A DNA stretch of 64,000 bases from contig CM032794.1 in NCBI GenBank assembly GCA_019155185.1, forward strand, positions 3,263,988 through 3,327,987. The letters run 5' to 3'. Position numbers and translations under genes: made by a program. The stretch is from Beaufortia kweichowensis. Lineage: Eukaryota > Chordata > Actinopteri > Cypriniformes > Gastromyzontidae. Below, one piece after another: positions 23,121 through 35,450 of this stretch. The first letter of the stretch is position 1; each line of letters begins with the position of its first letter. A model generated the notes under the pieces. The model was given only the letters and a program-made list of their open reading frames with translations. It had not been told where the DNA came from and did not search any database.

Positions 23121-23129
23121 CTTTCCCTT

Positions 23130-23420
23130 TTTTCCTCCCCCTCGCTCCACTGCACAGCTTCCAGTGTTTGGGTATATATTTACCACCCGTGTGTGAGGCC
23201 GGGTGAGCGGGCCAGGGGAATGGAAAGGAAAACAATCGTGCCCTCTCTCCCGGCCCTTCGAAGCAGGCCAAGATATAAATATCTACGGGTGTCGCGCCAG
23301 TCCCACCGCCCATGGCATGGGAATCTCGTCTCCTTCGGCACGGCCCTGGGCTACTTGACCAGCCTGGGAACCCTTTAGCCAGACCAGTGAGGTTGAGGTG
23401 CAGATATCACTCTTTACGTC
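23130..23420. promoter_or_regulatory. CNE-like block
   Basis: GTGTGAGGCCGGGTGAGCGGGCC near 23,193, AAGCAGGCCAAGATATAAATATC near 23,261 and GGGTGTCGCGCCAGTCCC near 23,286 form a compact unique block. Frames are open on both strands (23,077-23,313 minus, 23,088-23,378 plus), again without domains. Confidence 0.35.
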
Positions 23421-24390
23421 TATCCAGTCTTCCTTTGAGACTGTAATTGTCTGTCTTTCTGTTGTGTCTCTGAGGAGAGTCACTGACTGTTTCATCCCAC
23501 TATACCTCTGCTTCCATAGCACAGCCTTCTCTTTCAAAGCAGTTTTACACTGCATTTAGTCTGTTTTTGCCTTATAAAGATTGTATGAATATGTGCTTTT
23601 AGAAGTGTTAGAAATCCGGTTCGTGGAACTCAGATGAAGCGTTTGTTTTACCCCACCGAAAATTGATTTTGACTTTCAAAGGCTTGCTCTTCATAGCGCT
23701 GTCTTCCATGTCAGCACGAGACGGGTTTAGCTCACATTTTTGGAATTTGAGGTAATAGTTTTAAACTGACAGACTAAACATCACTCTTCTTGACTGTTCC
23801 ACTTCTGAATAGTAAATACTTACACAGACACACACGCTCAAACATGCTCTTAAATTTACACACACCCACATATCCAGATTGAATCTGGTAGCCGGTGGAT
23901 ATGAAGATTTGTGTAACGTTATGTAGGAAAGCCACAATATGGCTATAGGCTGTTTTGTCACTTTGTTAGTCACAAACATTTGTTTGCCACTCCCTTTGAC
24001 ACTAATGCCAGGGTTGGGCCACATTGTAAATTGAGAACTAGTTCCTTTTCAATTCATAAATTTATAAAAACCACACCCTACATAATGTCGAGTTTGAATG
24101 TGTATTGACATAGATGTGTGTGTGTGTGTGTGTGTCTGTACAAATGTCTATAGATGGAAATTATAAGCATTTATTCACCTGTTTTGGTGAAAGTTCAGTT
24201 TTATGAATTTCTTTGACTTTTATGTTTTATTCCATTTCACATCTACTTCCCTTAATTCAAGTTACAATTTTGCATCCTGTTAATAAAGCAATATATTGAT
24301 TTTTACCTCGTATTACTTTTTTGCCATTCATTTAAATTCAGGAATTAAATTACATTTTAAAAGACATTCTGAATTGAATTCTGATTGACG
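23421..24390. other. Intergenic sequence, no gene seen
   Basis: Mixed, becoming AT-rich after 24,030. It holds the TG repeat at 24,115 and nothing else recognisable. Confidence 0.4.
24115..24135. repeat. (TG)n microsatellite
   Basis: About ten TG units. Confidence 0.95.
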
Positions 24391-25060
24391 CACTGTGCTG
24401 ATCATAACGTATATGCAAATAAAAACAACATGATTGTCATGGCTTCCCAATGACTAGATCACAAATGATTTGTTATAGAACAACAGCAGCTTATTTACTC
24501 AATACCGGCAGCTGTAACGTCCCTGTCACCTTTGCTTTTATTTCATGCGTGAGTGAAATATGTCAGACGTTCATTTATAAATAATATCCCAGATAATATG
24601 AAAAGCAAAACCGAGTTATTCATTTTTGCAGCTCTGCTGGCTGTACTTTTTGCTATTAAACCGAGTTTTTGTAACAAATCCACCTCTGTGGATCCATGTG
24701 TATTTTTTCTTCCCTCCTGTTAACTACTAACCTTCATTTTTTTTGTCCTGATAGATTTTCAGTCTTTTCCTTTGGCCTTTCCTTCATATTTTTTCTACTT
24801 ACCCCCCTATCTTCCTCTCTTCCTCTCAACCCCTCCTCTCTCTCTCTCTTCTACAAGGCACACTTGTTATTTCTTCGTACAAGGTCTCGTAATTAAGTTT
24901 GACATAAGCGAAGGGATTAAATATGTGGTTTGGGAGGGGGGAAAGAGGGCTCTGTTACAATCTCAAGGCCAGCTGTAAAATGGAACCAGATTGCGACACT
25001 TGGAGTTGGAAAGTTTGGGAAAGTTGCCGAGTCTGGAGCTGTGCGTTTATACAGCGCTGT
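24391..25060. promoter_or_regulatory. CNE-like block interrupted by CT-rich DNA
   Basis: Unique flanks at 24,395-24,690 (an ATGCAAAT octamer at 24,413-24,420, TACCGGCAGCTGTAACG near 24,504 containing a CAGCTG E-box) and at 24,870-25,060 surround a CT-rich stretch at 24,710-24,850. Confidence 0.3.
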
Positions 25061-26320
25061 CTGAATCCTTCTGCACTGTAAAAATGGGCCAAAAACTACT
25101 GCTCCTTTTGAAATCCACCCAGAACCTGCCTCAGCTTACATGCTATTAGAATACAACACACACACATTTGCATAGTACTTCAAAGAATACCATGGTATTA
25201 CTTTTTGTGCATGTCAAAAAATCATGTTTTGAGTATTCACGTTTTTTAATTTTTAGATAGTAGATTTTTTTAAAACATTTTTATTTTTATAAATAACATT
25301 AATATTTTTTTATAATTTTTTTGTTTATGTTTATTGTTATCATATAAATGGTCAAATATTTATTCTTGAGTTTTAGCCCTTTCCATCAATACATAGTTTG
25401 TCATGAATAGGGAAATAACAAAGATGTTCCTCCTGAGGAATGATGACAGTTAAGGGGTTAAAAATACAATCAAATTGGTTTTACAAATAATTTCAATTTA
25501 CTGTTTTAAACTTTGTTCAGTGTTGATCTGCTGCAACTTTTAACAATAAGTTGAAATTGCTTAACTTATTAATTAATTGGCATAATGTAAAAACATATGT
25601 TGTTGTAAGTTACAGAAGTTGAAATGACTTTTTGAAAAGCCAATTTAATTGTACATAAAACTTTAAAGCAGCCCTTATTGCGATCTTGGGTTAAAAACAA
25701 GTGCAGCAGTAATAAACAGAAGGTGTATTCCCTCGCATACACCCTTGATAATATATTATAAATGCTAAATACGCTGGTTTGTTTGTAATTATGCCATAAT
25801 TCATCCCATTCACTGCACTGTATGTCAAAAGTGAGATTACATAATGGCCAAAGTTATCCATCATGAAATGAGAAATGGAGTGAATGGAATGCAGTTTACC
25901 TTTCGATACTTCTATTATATCACTACCACTTTAGATTGAGTCCAGAAACTTGCAAAACTCAGAATAAAACCTTTAACATTCTTTAACATTCCATTGTCTG
26001 CTTGGGTCAGAAAACCCTTTTTCATGCCTTTAAAAAATATGTATCTATAAATAAGTAAAGAACAGGACATGAGGATTATTAAAGAACAGAGATTTCGTTC
26101 TTTTGTGCCAAAAACCTTTGACTCTTTAGTCATGAGACTTTGGCCTCCCACGCCAAACCACTACTATAGCTCTCTGAAAGATCTCTGCATTCCTAAACAA
26201 AACACAACCTCTCCCAGCCAAAACTCTGACACTCAACCAGCCAAAACAAACAGACGGTTCACCCTTTTCTCCTGTTCGCCAACTGTACATTTGATACACG
26301 CTCTGTAGCCGTTTCAATTA
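25061..26320. other. AT-rich intergenic sequence
   Basis: Low-complexity A/T at 25,235-25,340. A CTTTAACATT pair in tandem lies at 25,972-25,991. No gene seen. Confidence 0.45.
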
Positions 26321-26760
26321 TCACAATTTGAGCCGGGCCTTGAAATGTTGATTTACTCAGTGTTTGCCTTGAACTTTGTAATCCAACTCCAGTGTCAGGC
26401 ACTTGGATAATTTGCTGTCTCTCCTAATGAGTTCAGTGTTTTGGAAAGCCATTTCATAAGCAAGCACGTAGTCTTTGACACCAAGCGTGGAAACGTGAGC
26501 CGTGATGGTCACGTCATGAAAGAACACGGCATCTTTACAAGATTTCTCTTCTCTGTGAACTCTTGCAGGAAACTTTGCATTCTTAAATAACGCTGGCAAA
26601 ACCGTTCTAATCTTAATGAGTCTGAACAGCAAATCTCTCATCTGCGGCAGAAAGGGATTAGGAAGGCAGTGGGGAAAAACAGTGCTGTTCCACTTTGATG
26701 AATTGTGTTTTGTAAATCCCTGGGTATGAAGTTCTCCAACGAACAAAGAGCTGGAGGAGC
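26321..26760. promoter_or_regulatory. CNE-like block with a 129-aa minus-strand frame
   Basis: The minus strand is open for 129 codons (26,357-26,746) in non-repetitive sequence. The frame lacks a recognisable domain, and its composition (many Lys, Phe, Leu) suits translation of unique A/T-balanced DNA. CTCCTAATGAGTTCAGTG near 26,421 and CTTAATGAGTCTGAAC near 26,613 look like homeodomain-type cores. I prefer a non-coding element. Confidence 0.3.
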
Positions 26761-27680
26761 ATGGATGTTTTTAGACAACATAACTTATCAGAGAGAAACA
26801 GAACATGCATTTAAGGGAAAATACAAAAGAAAAGCAGATTCGTCACTTCAGCAAATGATAAAAGTGGTTAACTCTTTTCTCAATCCACTTAGCTAGTTTT
26901 GGTTAAAAAAATCAACGCAAAAGAGCTTTGCACAAATTAAAGGCATTGTGTTTCTCTTGGCCTTATCATCCTCGTGTTTATTTATTTTTACATGATGCGG
27001 AGGGTCTTTGTTAACAGTAAATAAATAAATTGATCAGATCCTGCCTCTTAGCGTAAATGCAATAAACAACTGTCATAGTTTTTAAGAAGTTAATGAATAG
27101 GCATGAAGCTTTGCAGTTTTGCTGCAAATCGTAGCGTTACGCTTCACTTGGTGTGGCTTTAGTTGTTCTGGAAACTTTTCCAAAATTAAGCTTCAGGCTC
27201 TGTTGGAAATAAATCTGGTTTATTGTTTATTTGAATTGGAAATATTTTTCAATATAACATGACAATTTGTTGATTTCTTTAAGATTGGTGTAAAATATCA
27301 CACCAACTAACAAAAATGTGATCCTGTCTGTAAAAACCCAGCTAAAGTCATTTTTTTGTGATTTACTGTTTTCTACATAAAAGCATCCTACATAATGTAA
27401 AGAACATTCTGTGAAAATATAACCTTCATATCTTTAATATTGACTGAGTAATGACATGTCCAAGATGAAAATCATAGTGATATTTATAGGTGAAATCATT
27501 CTTTGATACTTGTTATCTCATAATTTGACTTTGAGACTTTAGCCTGGATTTCACAGATAGGGTCACATACAGTATAATGATGGTACATATGAATATTTTC
27601 ATGCATTTGACCTCTGTCATTGTGTTTCACACACACTTTGAGTCTATACATTTGGTCACCAGGAGTATTCACTGAATGGC
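26761..27680. other. AT-rich intergenic sequence
   Basis: No gene or repeat recognised. GTAGCGTTACGCTTCACTTGG near 27,131 is a small GC-balanced island. Confidence 0.4.
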
Positions 27681-27689
27681 AGATAACAT

Positions 27690-27960
27690 CTGGGCAGTCT
27701 GTAGCTATCACAGGATACATGGTCCCTATCAACTCCTCCCTCTCTTTATTCCCTGCTCCTGAACCGTTCCCCGCTCCGTTCGTGAATGTATCCCGTCGTT
27801 ATTGATTTCCCATTAACCCCTTCCAGACTGGGAGGGTCTGGGCGGCTTGATGCTCAAACACCCATTTCATTGATTAGCCATGCATCACTCATTTTAAATT
27901 CTCATTTTGAGCTCTAGTGTAGCTCCGTCTGATGGTTTAGGTCGTGACTTTCCCTCTTGG
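27690..27960. promoter_or_regulatory. CNE-like block
   Basis: Unique block with CTCCGTTCGTGAATGTATCCC, TCCCATTAACCCCTTCC near 27,808, GGGCGGCTTGATGC, CATTTCATTGATTAGCCATGC near 27,864 (a TGATTAG homeodomain-type core) and CATTTTAAATTCTCATTTTG. Confidence 0.4.
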
Positions 27961-28740
27961 GTCTGTGGTTTATTGGTCTCTTTGCTTTTATTCATCACGT
28001 CTGGAGTTTGTCTCTTTTCTTTATTTATCTTAACGCCATTTTGTTTGAAATTTACAGGGTAGTCCTTTTTGATTTAAGAGGAAGAACATTTTTTATGCAT
28101 TTGTTCCAGTCTAGACTAAAAATGTTATTGGTGGAAAAAAGAAAACACAGTATAGCCTGGATTTAAACCTGCATCTTCTGTATGTGCATCACAGCTCAAT
28201 ATGTTCGGAGCATGTTAACCACTTGGCTTATTTTTATGGATTTTGTTTTTCCTCCTCTCACATCCAACCAACCTTCCTCTTCAAATCTTATGGTGTTTGA
28301 CACTGCATGCTTCTTTGGCACATATTACTCTTGGATTCTCATTGATTTCTCTCTGAATCCTCTTAAAACTCCTCGCCCATCTCTCTCCACCCGCCTGCTG
28401 TTTCTGACGGGTGCTCTCTACTGCTTGAGTATCATACTGCCTCTAGGTCACACATGTAGACGAGCATCAGAACTAAAGGCACATAGTGTTCCCATTTGAT
28501 TTGACAGTACCTCTGTGATCATCCAATAGGCTTAGTGATTCACTGACAGCCATCTTGGAAAAGTGCTACATGGGCCATAACACAGCAAAGATTGAAATGA
28601 GTTATAATACTGTATGTGGCATAAAAATAAGAGTCTTGCATGCAGACTCTTGTTCTATAAGAGGTTTTAAATCAAGGGTCTGTCAGCTTCTGTACATACA
28701 CTCCCATGTCATTTGCTTTGATGAACAGAAAAGTAGTGGG
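27961..28740. other. Intergenic sequence, no gene seen
   Basis: The 105-aa frame at 28,182-28,499 crosses mixed sequence and shows no domain. Confidence 0.4.
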
Positions 28741-29090
28741 GGTTTTATTTTAGATTGAAATATTTTTTTATTAATTTTGTTTTCATTTTGTTTTAATTAA
28801 TTTATATTTTTTATTTTTAAGTATCATTAACACTAACATTTTTATATTAATTTATTTTTATTAATAAATATTATTAATTTCTTTAATTTATTTTTTATTA
28901 ATTTTTGTTTATGTTTATTAAATGTGTCTATATATAGGCCTACCTTTCCATTAATATCACTGTTTTTTTGTCAATATTGTTATCTATTTTTATCAATATT
29001 TTTATTTTCATCAATATCACTGGTTTTTATTACTGTTTTTATTTTATTTTCATTTAACAATTCTTTTTGTTTTATTTTTAAATTGTTTTT
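28741..29090. repeat. AT-rich low-complexity tract
   Basis: TTTTTATT/TTAATTTA-type sequence over about 350 bp. Confidence 0.8.
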
Positions 29091-29640
29091 TAGGTCACAA
29101 AGCAAATGTAAACAAATTTGTGACCTTGTACAAAAGATCACACATGCTTGCTTTTTATTGCACACAACAAAATATTTTTTGATAAAATCTGTGGGATGAC
29201 ATGGATCATCAGGTTTAGCAACTTAAACGTGGAAACTTACTATTCATACATTAAAGTTTACAACTACAATACATAAAGTTTGAACTTTTCACCTAATTTG
29301 TTATGCTACTAATAAAATTCGTATTTATTAAAAAATGATTCAATTGATTTATCACTTAAATGTAATTAAGGCATTTAGATTTTTGTATCTCACTGTATGA
29401 CTGTATTCCACTGTATGTGGAAAAATGTGTGTGAAAAGACGTGTGCTCTCATGCATTCGGTGTGTGTTTTGCATGTGTATTTGTTCCTGTTTGCAGTATT
29501 TGTGTGAGTGTGACAGAACAAGTGTGTTCTTGCTTTTCTGTTTGTCTGGAAAGTGTACAAGCAGGAAAATGTAAGACTTTCATTGTGGCACAGCACCGGT
29601 CCTGCTGTCTGATGTAGCGAGAGCCCAGAGGTAGGAGCTT
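29091..29640. other. Intergenic sequence, nothing recognised
   Basis: AT-rich with TG-rich patches at 29,420-29,510. Confidence 0.4.
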
Positions 29641-30240
29641 CACAGCTGTTTGTAGACCGAGCAAACGGGAAAGGTCAACGTCGTAACGTAGCACATTTTT
29701 GTAACGCTTTTTCATTTCTCCCCAGAAAAGTGCCACTTCGGCTCACTTCAGTAGCACCAGTGAATTTAAATTACTGTTCTTGCCTGGAGAAGAATAGTTG
29801 AAGCATAACCCCATTGTATTCTTTGATAAACTGCGGTGTGGTTTAGGGGCACAATTGGCGTGCAAATTTACCATGGAAAGTTGTGCCACCCCTCCTCTGC
29901 TGAAGTAAAGATGGGCCTGACTGTTATCTGTAGATGCAGGGCAGAGCGGAGGAGATTGTCTTTGTGTTTGTTATCGCGCTATGGTGGCTCAGCTCCGAAG
30001 GAACAATAGTGCTTTAATCCCGGCTCTGATGCCAGATTAATATTCAAGCCCACCAAAATATTAATTCCAGCCAAGAGCAGCGCATACAAAATAATGTCAA
30101 AACACTCAAACAAATAAAGACAACAACACAAAACGAGTACACACAAAAGCCACTCTCCGGCTTTATGCAGCGCTGGCCGCACACACTTCTTTGCATTGAA
30201 TTCTGCGTTAATCTTTGTAATAATTTCGTATTTTCAAAGA
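29641..30240. promoter_or_regulatory. CNE-like block
   Basis: Unique DNA with CGAGCAAACGGGAAAGGTCAACGTCG near 29,658, GGCACAATTGGCGTGC near 29,848, CCAGATTAATATTCAAGCCC near 30,031 and TATTAATTCCAGCC near 30,059. The AGATTAATATT core is homeodomain-like. No credible frame. Confidence 0.35.
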
Positions 30241-30359
30241 AGACTATTTGAGGTGCCTTACGTTGATTGTCTTCACTTACCCAGGGGTTTTATTTGAGGA
30301 TTTAAATATTTACATTTTGAAATAATGGTGGTTGTAAAAATAAACCCCCTGTAATCCAG

Positions 30360-30900
30360 AAAGATGGAAATTGCCTCCCAACTTCAAAGACCGTCCTGAA
30401 GTTTGTCGGCCATTAATACGATTCGATGTGGAACTGTTGCAGCCACAGGAAGTGTCCTTTATCATATCTGTCTGTTTCCTCCCAGGGCTGTCTCCTCCGG
30501 TATCAGTGGCATCTAGAGTTGTGGATGGAAGTGTATCAAACATCTTTCCCTGCCGGTGGCTGTTTCAAAGTGCGATGTAGAGGTGGAAGATCCTTGGCAG
30601 GGAGGTGATTTTTATGGGTTGCGATGTGTCAGAAAGGTCTTGAAGGTTTCCTATAGCGTCTGACGTGTTGAAATGGACACAGGCCGGGAGCCGGTGTCAG
30701 GTGAACGGCTTTAGTCACCGTCATGGCTTGATGAACAGAATGATGAATTGCCTCTTGCTGCTTTGGCATGGGCATAAGAGCTCGAATGGGCCAGTGAAGC
30801 AAAGCTGAGTGATAGACGCTGAGCTTCGGAGGAGAACGGCTCTGAAGAGTCTGGAGGGGACAGCGTTGTCTGTATTGCATGGCTTGAGGTGTTAATGAAG
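30360..30900. promoter_or_regulatory. CNE-like block
   Basis: Low-repeat, GC-balanced sequence. A splice-acceptor-like CTGTTTCCTCCCAG near 30,473-30,486 precedes an open stretch to 30,580 without a strong donor. The two overlapping frames there show no known domain. Confidence 0.3.
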
Positions 30901-32160
30901 TGCTTGAGGTCTTCTGCCACTTTAGTGTTAGTGTAATCCTTTGTTAGTTTAAGTTGTGGTTTGGACAACACACACACACATGCACTTGTCTGTTGGTCAC
31001 TAATCCAACAGCAGGGGAGACGGAGCCGACAGTGAGATCTTTGGCACAATGATAAGGTCTAATGTGATCTGGGCTGGTTAGATTAATCTCTCACGCAAGC
31101 CACTAAATATGAAAGGTCATCTCATTTTAATCCTTAAATCTCCCACATACAGACACATGGACTTCTGTCTCTGTATCTTAAAAGTGGTATATACATAAAA
31201 AGGATTTACATTCATGTTTTAAGTGTCTGTCCATGCGTACAAAAACATACACTTTACATATAAATAACACTGAATACCAATAAGATCATCCAGAAGCCCA
31301 GAAATGTTGTGTGTAAAATCCATATTGCAGGAAAAAATTTTAAATCAAGTCAGCAATCTCATAAACAGTAAATGATCACGTGAGTCTGATGGGGTCGCAT
31401 CTCTCATATCTCTTTAAAATGATTTTGATATCATTCAGTGACAAGTGACATCCTCTCAAGGAGGGATGCGTCTAAACTTAATTTCTGAGGCTTATTTTGA
31501 AGCTCTTTTTCTGTTTGCTGCCCTGATTGATTTGTTTCATAACTGATGTAAGTTCAGACACAACTGAGATAAGAACTATCTAGTTTTTATGGGAAGTCAA
31601 GACAAATTGAGGTCAAAACTTTCTTTTGTATTCACATAGTCCGTTGGGATTGCTGTCTAAAACCGGGGTTATCCTTTCAAAATAAAGACTTGGTTAATTT
31701 GTTGTTTTGGAAACTTGTTTTTTATCTGAAAGTGTGTCTTTTGTCTACAGATGCAAGAATATTTATTCAGACACTAAGAGAGTGTTATTGTTTACTCCGT
31801 TCCTTCGAAACCCCCCACGCTTTTTCAATGGTACAGTTTTCTGCCAAAATCCAACCAACATGCATCAGTTCGAACAAAGATCGCCCTATTCTGTAGCCTT
31901 AATTAGAAGAAAATTGTAAACAGACGCATGCCTTTCTTAACGGATTATCCATACTTTATGACGGAGCGTTTGAAGTCAGGCAGCTTTCTGAATCAGCCTT
32001 GCTCAAGTGGGTCTCTTATAGGACATTGTTGTCTTCAATTATTTTCCCGTTATATATGTGTCTGTATGAAGCCGGGGTATCATCTATTATTTAGAGATGC
32101 AATCGTTTCTGTTTATCTGTATGCATCGCTTTTTTGATTAAACGGAACAAAGCGTAATAA
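30901..32160. other. Intergenic sequence, no gene seen
   Basis: Mixed AT-rich DNA. A CA run at 30,969-30,978 is the only simple repeat noted. Confidence 0.4.
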
Positions 32161-32410
32161 AGCAAGAAGGCTTGAAATGGCTGCTCGTCTCTCCTGCTCC
32201 ACGGCATCTCCGGCTTTATTGTCATTTAATGCGAGCGGTGCCGAGCGTGCTTCAGATCTGAAGAGCAGCTGGAGCTGTTACACAAGGAAACAGGTCGCAC
32301 ACAAGTTTTGTTACGCAAATACATTTGTACCCCAACTTTCATGCGCGAGCTCTCTCCTGAACACTATTGAACTTGGGTCTACACAGAAGCTGACAGCAGT
32401 TTAATCTTGC
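32161..32410. promoter_or_regulatory. CNE-like block
   Basis: CCGGCTTTATTGTCATTTAATGCGAGCGGTGCCGAGC near 32,210-32,246 is typical of enhancer composition, with a SOX-like ATTGT next to TTAATG. The 75-aa frame across it is not convincing. Confidence 0.3.
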
Positions 32411-32542
32411 AAAGCAGTTTAAGTTTATGAGAGTATAATGTAATACTGATTTGTACTGATTGTGGCTGTAACTGAATTGCTTTCAGAGAGATGCATGTGT
32501 AAGTTAGCTTATTGCTTTTGAATCAGTTTTGTTGTACATTTA

Positions 32543-32683
32543 GATTACATTTATACACTTGCCAGACGCTTTTATCCAAAGCGACTTATAGTGCATTTAA
32601 TCTAGACATTTTTTTATTAGTATGTCCAGTCCTGGGATTGAACACATGGCCTTTGCCAAGGCTTTACCAATGGAGCTACTGTA
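32543..32683. mobile_element. Dispersed repeat, ATCCAAAGCGACTT family
   Basis: ACGCTTTTATCCAAAGCGAC, then TTAGTATGTCCAGTCCTGGGATTGAAC, then TTTACCAATGGAGCTACTGTA are the successive landmarks of a repeat found in great numbers in teleost genomes. I cannot assign the class (SINE-like or DNA element) from this copy. Fragments of the same family lie at 18,930-18,982 and 59,018-59,105. Confidence 0.75.
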
Positions 32684-32739
32684 TGTACTGTATGTTTATA
32701 AGTTTGGTCCTATCCTCATGTTAGCCTTAAAAAGCTTTA

Positions 32740-33200
32740 AAAAACACAAAACGCTCCTTCAATGTCTGCTGGTGGGAGATTTACATAAATGACTGCGGAT
32801 CAATATGTGATGTAGGCAGTCGGCCAAGGTCACTGCCCTGCTGTACGATGACCTGGCTGGGTCCGGTCACCCCGTCTGATAAATTCAGGGTGTTTGACCC
32901 ATGCTGACCTAGGCAGTGCAGGGCTGAGAGACTCTGGTCTGATGGCTGGTCAGTCGGCCGCTTTTATAATGAAGTGCTCAGTATTGCCTTTCTGTCAGTC
33001 AGTAATTAAAGGAAGAGATATGAAGCCTTAGATAGGTGTTGAATGGACAAGCGGACCATTGGCTACAGAATGGCAATGAACAGGCAGTGAAGCAGTAAAG
33101 TGACATGTAAACTACTCTAATATGGACTGCTAATGACTGCCTGGAAGATGGATTAGATGGGCTATACCTCAGGCTGCTGTGCATCAATATGCATAGATCT
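32740..33200. promoter_or_regulatory. CNE-like block
   Basis: Unique GC-balanced sequence: GCGGATCAATATGTGATG near 32,794, GGCAGTCGGCCAAGGTCACTGCC near 32,815 (AAGGTCA nuclear-receptor half-site), CTGGGTCCGGTCACCCCGTC and GTCAGTCGGCCGC. Confidence 0.35.
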
Positions 33201-33269
33201 TAAAAAATACATGATCGCTTGTGACATGTAAAAATAAGGTTTGAATCAATTGAATCAAAATTTTAAATA

Positions 33270-33510
33270 TTTTTGTAGTAATATATATATACATATATTA
33301 ATATTTAAATTAATATTTAATATAATAATAATATTTACAAACTAATAAATGTACACACATATATTTTAAAATAAATAAATAATATTATTAAGTATTATTC
33401 ATTTATTTATTTAAAAAATAAATGTACATTTATTAGATTTTATCTAATAATAATCTTTTATAAATATATAATCTTAAATAAATAATTATTATTATTTATT
33501 TTATTGATTA
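33270..33510. repeat. AT-rich low-complexity tract
   Basis: TATATATA, AATAATATTTA and AAATAAATAA units over about 240 bp. Confidence 0.85.
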
Positions 33511-33639
33511 GAATTAGAAAAAAGTTATTTTGATCCTTTTAGAGTGTTTTAATATACACAAATGTCTTTTTTTACCTTTTACCTTTAGTCTTGTATTTTG
33601 CGACCAGATGAGGTCATACACATGCGTTTTTGTGCACAC

Positions 33640-34115
33640 GAAGGGATTTCCCAATGCAGGTGACAGGAATTCTGGGAATCCCAGTCATCCATGCAGCCAT
33701 TTGCCACCACCTGAGACCTTACACATTCCTCCATCCACTAACTATTTAGTTGTCATTGATTTGCTTAAGTGGAATTGACTTTTATCTTCACTGTGCTTTG
33801 GGGCTGCCACTGGCGATACACATTCCCCCATCCCTCAACCGCCTGTCCGCTCTCAGGCCCTGTGTCGCATTCAGCACATTGCTATTGGCAGCTGAGGAGT
33901 GGCTGATCAATAGCTCAGGTCAGGGATGGCCCGCGGCCCTGCTGCACTGCGGGCTGGGGTATTGATCCAGATCCATTCTGCCCACTGCCCCGCCCAGTGT
34001 AAGGCCACAGTCTGCCCAGTAGAGAAGGTGTGAATGGGGACACTTGGCCTGAGAAAGCACATTTCCAACATACCTCACTACCATGACACCGCCATATAAC
34101 TGAGACAGACATGTG
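33640..34115. promoter_or_regulatory. CNE-like block with facing GATCAATA/TATTGATC sites
   Basis: CTGATCAATA (33,903-33,912) faces TATTGATCCAG (33,960-33,970) across a GC-rich core that includes CCCGCGGCCC. The motif TATTGATCCAG recurs exactly in the putative promoter at 47,414-47,424. Minus-strand frames (33,915-34,156) lack domains. Confidence 0.4.
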
Positions 34116-34700
34116 CTATCTATGTTAAACCAGTTTACCTGTGTAGTGCTTGTCAAACCTTATATCATATTTTTAATTGTATTTCTTCAAATTTGTATTT
34201 AATATGAATTTTGTGTGTGTGTCATATTGTTGATGTTGTTCTTTACAAAAAAGAGTAATGCTTAATCTAGGGATTAGCAAAAAACCACAAAATAGAAATT
34301 CTGTCATCATTTATTTATTTATATAGATATATCTTTAATGTAGATAGACAGCTTTAAGAAAGGCATTCCTAACTTGATTGAAAAATATAAACCATGTGTA
34401 GCCTGTTGGTAGTTTCTTTAGGCCCCGCACAACAGCCAATGGCATGATTTTGGAGGTGGGCAGTTTGTTTGGTCATCTAATGGGAGAAAAGGGAAGTGTG
34501 CGGGGTACCTTTTTAAAAACAGCTGTTATTTTGTCATTGAAACCCCAGGGCAGAGCTGTGACCCTCTCAAGATTCTCCTCACTACAAAACTAATAAAGCA
34601 CTTACATTTATTTTTTTATTTTTGGAAACATACATTTTTGGAATGTTACTCAGGTTACCAAACACATTTAGTTTTAGCTTGCTATGCAGTTCAGTTTACA
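34116..34700. other. AT-rich intergenic sequence
   Basis: A fragment GAAATTCTGTCATCATTTATT near 34,288 resembles the AGGGATAGT-type MITE. Nothing else recognised. Confidence 0.4.
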
Positions 34701-34703
34701 CCA

Positions 34704-34914
34704 CACTCTTCAAAAACCTTACAAAACGTTCTTAACAGCAATTCCATAGAAGAACCATTTTTGGTTCCTCCAAAAAACATTCAATTAGAGGTTCTTAAAT
34801 AACCTTTTTCCACTACAAAGTAGGTTCTGTAGATGTTGAAGGTTTTTCATGTAACCATAATTGCCAAAAATGGTTCTTCTATGGCATCGTAAAGCACCTT
34901 TATTTTTAAGAGTG
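34704..34914. mobile_element. Palindromic MITE, CACTCTT..AAGAGTG type, copy 2
   Basis: It has the same design as the element at 4846: CACTCTT at the left, GCACCTTTATTTTTAAGAGTG at the right, and the inverted blocks CCATAGAAGAACCATTTTTGG and CCAAAAATGGTTCTTCTATGG. The left end has decayed more than in copy 1. Confidence 0.8.
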
Positions 34915-35450
34915 CATCCCCTGTCTTCTGGCCTCTGTGCAGAGACAGACCTTCAACTACAGATGAAGACTGCTGTTAAAAAAGTTTAGACCTCCATCCA
35001 TTCATCATCCATCTCTAAACCCCAGCAGCACCTCCTCTTCGGTCCCCTCAGTAGCGTTCCTGCCTCGACTCCTTGTTTTTGTTGCAGTTTTAAGTGCCTC
35101 TCCCTGGAGCTCCTCATCAACAACTTAATAAGAGCTCTTGGGAACAATTAAACAGCATCTTTAACCCTGTTCTTTCCACAGAGGTAAAAATAATCATAAA
35201 AATGTTGGCAAATAGAAGAGACTCCGGGGGGACCGTTCAGAAATCACAGTCTGTCTCTCTGTCCTTTATTCCCACAACCGAAGCCCAAGCAGCACAGGCA
35301 GGAGCTGTCAGAGATGTAGCCTATGACAGTCACATTTACCCAGCTTTCTACCCCAGCCCCATGCGGCATTCCCCGTTTGCTTTTCCGTCATCCTCTTTTT
35401 CTCTTTCAACGTTGGAACTGACGTGTGAATAAATATGTGCTGTCTAAGTA
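34915..35450. promoter_or_regulatory. CNE-like block with 112-aa frame
   Basis: Unique sequence. An acceptor-like CCTTGTTTTTGTTGCAG ends at 35,087, but both protein-like frames behind it contain stops within the putative exon (TAA at 35,091 in one, near 35,151 in the other). A non-coding element therefore fits better than an exon. CAACAACTTAATAAGAGCTC near 35,118 is the most enhancer-like part. Confidence 0.3.

Noticed and set aside
26357..26746. 129-aa minus-strand ORF
   Set aside because: No domain or splice signals; length is within chance for this window.
35088..35182. Exon-like segment after a strong acceptor (ends GAGGTAAAA)
   Set aside because: Stops occur in each plausible frame (TAA at 35,091 and near 35,151).
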